DNA of 34,463 nt from Saccoglossus kowalevskii (lineage: Eukaryota; Hemichordata; Enteropneusta; Harrimaniidae), in assembly GCF_000003605.2 (NCBI RefSeq), contig NW_003148769.1, forward strand, positions 425,471 to 459,933, written 5' to 3'. The notes under the pieces are model-generated. The model ran no database searches. It saw only the letters and a program-made list of their open reading frames with translations, and was not told the DNA's origin. The position numbers and the translations under genes were made by a program. Below, piece by piece: positions 33,501-34,463 of this stretch; within the stretch, counting starts at the first letter, position 1; each line of letters starts with the position of its first letter.

Positions 33501-33565
33501 AATACTTTGCCTCGGATGACAACTGATGGACTCTCCAATAACCTCATGACCTTTTGAACTAGTTC
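21386..33565 (-). CDS. ULK4: ULK4 (unc-51-like kinase 4), C-terminal 11 exons
   Basis: Eleven minus-strand exons total 1638 bases and read through as 545 residues plus TAA: 33438-33565, 32458-32594, 31362-31483, 30681-30789, 28981-29127, 27121-27352, 26457-26611, 25219-25385, 23353-23451, 22386-22568 and 21386-21544. All introns are GT-AG with matching phases. ULK4 landmarks are RLVMYMERDSRK, GRKHPSTVQAKQLK, LKSIDSGETSIE, ETILPPLAALV, LLPQYEQILLDQDPLPSYGL, MRLLYEQGLVDHLCNVF and KKQKLLLRVIKRA. This is the HEAT/ARM-repeat half; the N-terminal pseudokinase domain lies beyond the right edge. ULK4 is a catalytically dead kinase linked to motile-cilium and axonemal central-apparatus assembly, with STK36/Fused as a known partner. 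No frameshift or stop is seen in this half. STK36 has a similar layout but the motifs fit ULK4. Confidence 0.96.
22386..22568 (-). CDS. ULK4: ULK4 exon, 61 codons
   Basis: 183 bases, phase 0 on both sides. It contains NALSLMAQLFGGEHNDIMT and ends KKQKLLLRVIKRA, a close ULK4 match. Confidence 0.94.
23307..23332 (-). promoter_or_regulatory. Three TGACCT half-sites spaced as DR4
   Basis: TGACCT at 23307-23312, 23317-23322 and 23327-23332, spaced exactly 10 bp, forms two overlapping DR4 elements (AGGTCA with 4-bp gaps on the minus strand). A fourth half-site is at 23285-23290. It lies 20 bases past the donor of the ULK4 exon at 23353-23451. DR4 is bound by thyroid-hormone-, LXR- or related receptors; function here is unknown. 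Confidence 0.4.
23353..23451 (-). CDS. ULK4: ULK4 exon, 33 codons
   Basis: 99 bases, phase 0 on both sides. A Gly/acidic linker (TKKGGGEADTQGAESLLL) is followed by NKPFVELTSQLVHL. Confidence 0.9.
23593..23690. repeat. Palindromic end of a repetitive element
   Basis: CGAGTATAAGCCC (23609-23621) and its exact complement GGGCTTATACTCG (23660-23672) form a 13-bp stem with a 38-base loop, preceded by taccgtacttcccc. I know similar GAGTATAAGCC words from ends of animal DNA transposons. The opposite end was not found, so the element limit is open. It is in a ULK4 intron. Confidence 0.5.
24519..24549 (+). repeat. (AT)n microsatellite
   Basis: About 15 AT dinucleotides in a ULK4 intron. Confidence 0.95.
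25219..25385 (-). CDS. ULK4: ULK4 exon with GLVDHLCNVF
   Basis: 167 bases, phase 1 in and 0 out. It contains LVDHLCNVFSQAHKLYIDLD and SNIVRLVLQ. The 43-bp minisatellite lies about 60 bases before its acceptor. Confidence 0.94.
25443..26375 (+). repeat. 43-bp minisatellite containing CArG boxes
   Basis: About 22 tandem units, each roughly ccatatatggcatatttaat, aacatgaaaccatgcattca, ttt. Units at the left edge are diverged and those in the centre nearly identical, as expected from unequal exchange. Ten units contain CCATATATGG, a perfect CC(A/T)6GG CArG box. A variant (tatacaca) recurs at 25951, 26122 and 26293, exactly 171 bases apart, and shows a four-unit higher-order repeat. It fills most of the ULK4 intron between exons 26457-26611 and 25219-25385. 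Confidence 0.95.
26457..26611 (-). CDS. ULK4: ULK4 exon ending LLYEQ
   Basis: 155 bases, phase 2 in and 1 out. It contains DLNLVPVLFQVLVDHQN and TNMRLLYEQ. The 43-bp CArG minisatellite starts about 80 bases past its donor. Confidence 0.94.
27121..27352 (-). CDS. ULK4: ULK4 exon with LLPQYEQILL
   Basis: 232 bases, the longest exon here, phase 1 in and 2 out. It contains CLRLFSEITSLFLTHEN and LLPQYEQILLDQDPLPSYGL. Its acceptor lies about 90 bases from the edge of the 21/22-bp minisatellite in the upstream intron. Confidence 0.95.
27442..28082 (+). repeat. 21/22-bp minisatellite with 43-bp dimer
   Basis: About 29 units alternate between atgccctatatgactgcctt+a (21) and atgtccctacatgactgcct+ta (22), so the working period through most of the array is 43. 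Edge units are diverged (gactaccttggtac). It lies in the ULK4 intron before the exon at 27121-27352. A plus-strand 92-codon frame across its right end is a product of the repeat. Confidence 0.95.
28497..28588. repeat. Two short perfect hairpins
   Basis: AAATTGTC-TATT-GACAATTT at 28497-28516 and TGACACTC-acagc-GAGTGTCA at 28568-28588, 50 bases apart in a ULK4 intron. No element limits were recognised. Confidence 0.6.
28981..29127 (-). CDS. ULK4: ULK4 exon with ILPPLAALV
   Basis: 147 bases, phase 1 in and out, so skipping it would keep the frame. It contains DDFINTTLSIVEAVTQHPN and ETILPPLAALVTSDN. Confidence 0.94.
29636..29833 (+). repeat. 99-bp tandem duplication, two copies
   Basis: The unit beginning tcaatgagtctattttataa occurs at 29636 and 29735 with few substitutions (tgatgacc/tgatggcc, tatttatt/tattaatt). 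It is a recent local duplication in a ULK4 intron. Confidence 0.92.
30681..30789 (-). CDS. ULK4: ULK4 exon with SIDSGET
   Basis: 109 bases, phase 0 in and 1 out. It begins IFRPRIINEGF and contains LLSHLKSIDSGETSIESAI. Confidence 0.94.
31362..31483 (-). CDS. ULK4: ULK4 exon with GRKHPSTVQ
   Basis: 122 bases, phase 1 in and 0 out. It contains VLGRKHPSTVQAKQLKTYLP and ends LHLVTSQ. Confidence 0.95.
32458..32594 (-). CDS. ULK4: ULK4 exon with RLVMYMERDSRK
   Basis: 137 bases, ending CAA|GTAAGT in phase 1. The RLVMYMERDSRK and YLLKCLDMLNNYIIQALPQI stretches are the most diagnostic ULK4 matches in the window. Confidence 0.95.
33438..33565 (-). CDS. ULK4: ULK4 exon, first in window
   Basis: 128 bases, phase 0 in and 2 out. 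It encodes ELVQKVMRLLESPSVVIRGK and ends EMLLICCQS, the HEAT-like helix pair before the RLVMY motif. Confidence 0.93.
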
Positions 33566-33642
33566 CTATGGTAACAAGATGGAACATATGATTAGGTGAG
33601 ATCTGGCCGTCGATTCAAGTTTAATGTCAACTTTAAATAATG

Positions 33643-34131
33643 TATGAACCCCAAGAGGGCCACTCGACTAAAACTTGGGTGCTTACCTTGAAAATTGTAT
33701 ACCCTTTACTTTAACCCTAAGCTTTGCAAACCATTATAAACAAAGTTCAAATTTGTAACATGTTATTTCTACTACTACTTGAATTTAATTCAACTTAATA
33801 ATTAAAACACAACCCTATATAGAGTTGCAATTGAGTTTTATTAAATAATTTAATTTAACTTTATAGCATTGAAATTTACTTGATTTAATTTAATCTCAAA
33901 ATCTCAAATCATGGATTAGTGGTGGCCTCTGATTTCTGCTGTTAGGAAGTTTGAAAAAGATTTTTTTTTATCTTTCCCTAAAGAGTTTTAACAGGAGCAA
34001 ATTATATATTTGAACACAACAATTTATACCCCTAAATGTGTAACATGCCAGACCAAATATTGACCCCTAATTATATTATAATTTTCTTTAAGGTATGCAA
34101 CTTTCAGTCGAGTGGCCCCTTGCAGGGTATG
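33643..34131. mobile_element. About 490-bp MITE with imperfect TIRs
   Basis: Left agagggccactcgactaaaa (33654 on) and right, read inward from 34121, aaggggccactcgactgaaa form an inverted repeat. It continues less perfectly through gtgcttacctt/gcatacctt. The interior is AT-rich and non-coding. It lies upstream of the first ULK4 exon seen, presumably in the preceding intron. The target duplication was not resolved. Confidence 0.7.
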
Positions 34132-34463
34132 ACCAATGTTTACCATGAAACCCAAACACAAAGATAAGCTAGTAGTCTTATTGAGCAACCATGTCTCATT
34201 TCATACATTATAAATGCAGTTAATGTGCAAATTAGCTCTTTAATATTCATTTTAATCCTTTAGATCCTATACTTATCATAATAGGGAGGTTTGGGGTAAA
34301 TCTGAGATTATATATCTTGCTTTCATCATTGGTTAATTGAGGTTATTGGACAATTTTTCAAAAAATTTACATTTTTGCACTGGTTTATATGGTGAAATTT
34401 TTCCTTCAAATCTCCAAATTTCGCTTGATGATAATCGATGAAAAAGTTAAAATTTGATGAACT
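34132..34463. other. No exon recognised at right edge
   Basis: AT-rich sequence without a ULK4-like exon on the minus strand. The next upstream ULK4 exon must lie beyond the window. Confidence 0.5.

Noticed and set aside
21386-33565. Assignment of the right-hand gene to STK36 (Fused)
   Set aside because: Both proteins have a kinase plus ARM/HEAT repeats, but RLVMYMERDSRK, GRKHPSTVQ and SIDSGET are ULK4 features.
1-34463. tRNA, rRNA, snRNA genes
   Set aside because: I looked for B-box-like GGTTCGANTCC and conserved rRNA words on both strands and found none convincing.

Overview
The window is a piece of an invertebrate animal nuclear genome, AT-rich and mostly non-coding. Three genes are split into short exons with GT-AG introns, vertebrate-type poly(A) signals follow the stops, and the rest is filled with mariner-type transposons, MITEs, minisatellites and microsatellites. 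No bacterial operon, tRNA, rRNA or CRISPR is visible. The gene families (UDP-glycosyltransferase and the ciliary pseudokinase ULK4) occur across Bilateria, so I do not name a species; a marine invertebrate, deuterostome or lophotrochozoan, would fit.

Left part, 1-13.1 kb. A four-exon 3' end of an unrecognised plus-strand gene lies at about 3959-5381, followed by a tandem AATAAA. The rest is intergenic. It holds a nested direct repeat (2.05-3.08 kb), a CpG-rich block flanked by opposed splice donors that could be a divergent promoter (6.24-6.70 kb), a second CpG-rich block with NRF1-like sites (8.25-8.38 kb), a tandem family carrying the word GGCCATTTT (9.6-10.1 kb), a degenerate tandem repeat rich in TGACCT (10.2-10.8 kb), and a segment with a CTCF-like palindrome and three octamer motifs (12.3-12.8 kb).

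Middle part, 13.1-20.7 kb. A complete four-exon UDP-glucuronosyl/glycosyltransferase gene is on the minus strand (13159-17067). It has signal peptide, catalytic His and Asp, UGT signature and C-terminal membrane anchor, but exon 2 is one base too long and the frame breaks before the signature. Intron 1 holds a 325-bp TIR element and intron 2 holds an internally deleted DD34D mariner. The UGT 5' flank is tandemly duplicated (17.3-18.4 kb). Further right are a decayed gag-like reading frame (about 18.97-19.4 kb) and a TA-flanked MITE (20.49-20.70 kb).

Right part, 21.4-34.5 kb. Eleven phase-consistent exons on the minus strand encode the C-terminal 545 residues of ULK4, the HEAT/ARM-repeat half. 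The N-terminal pseudokinase exons lie beyond the right edge. Two ULK4 introns carry minisatellites that share a 43-bp period. One is an array of perfect CArG boxes (CCATATATGG) with a 171-bp higher-order repeat. The other puts a UAGGG in almost every unit of the sense RNA and ends about 90 bases before a splice acceptor. Another intron has three TGACCT half-sites at exact 10-bp steps, and a roughly 490-bp MITE lies upstream of the first exon seen. The three genes belong to unrelated pathways and show no sign of working together.
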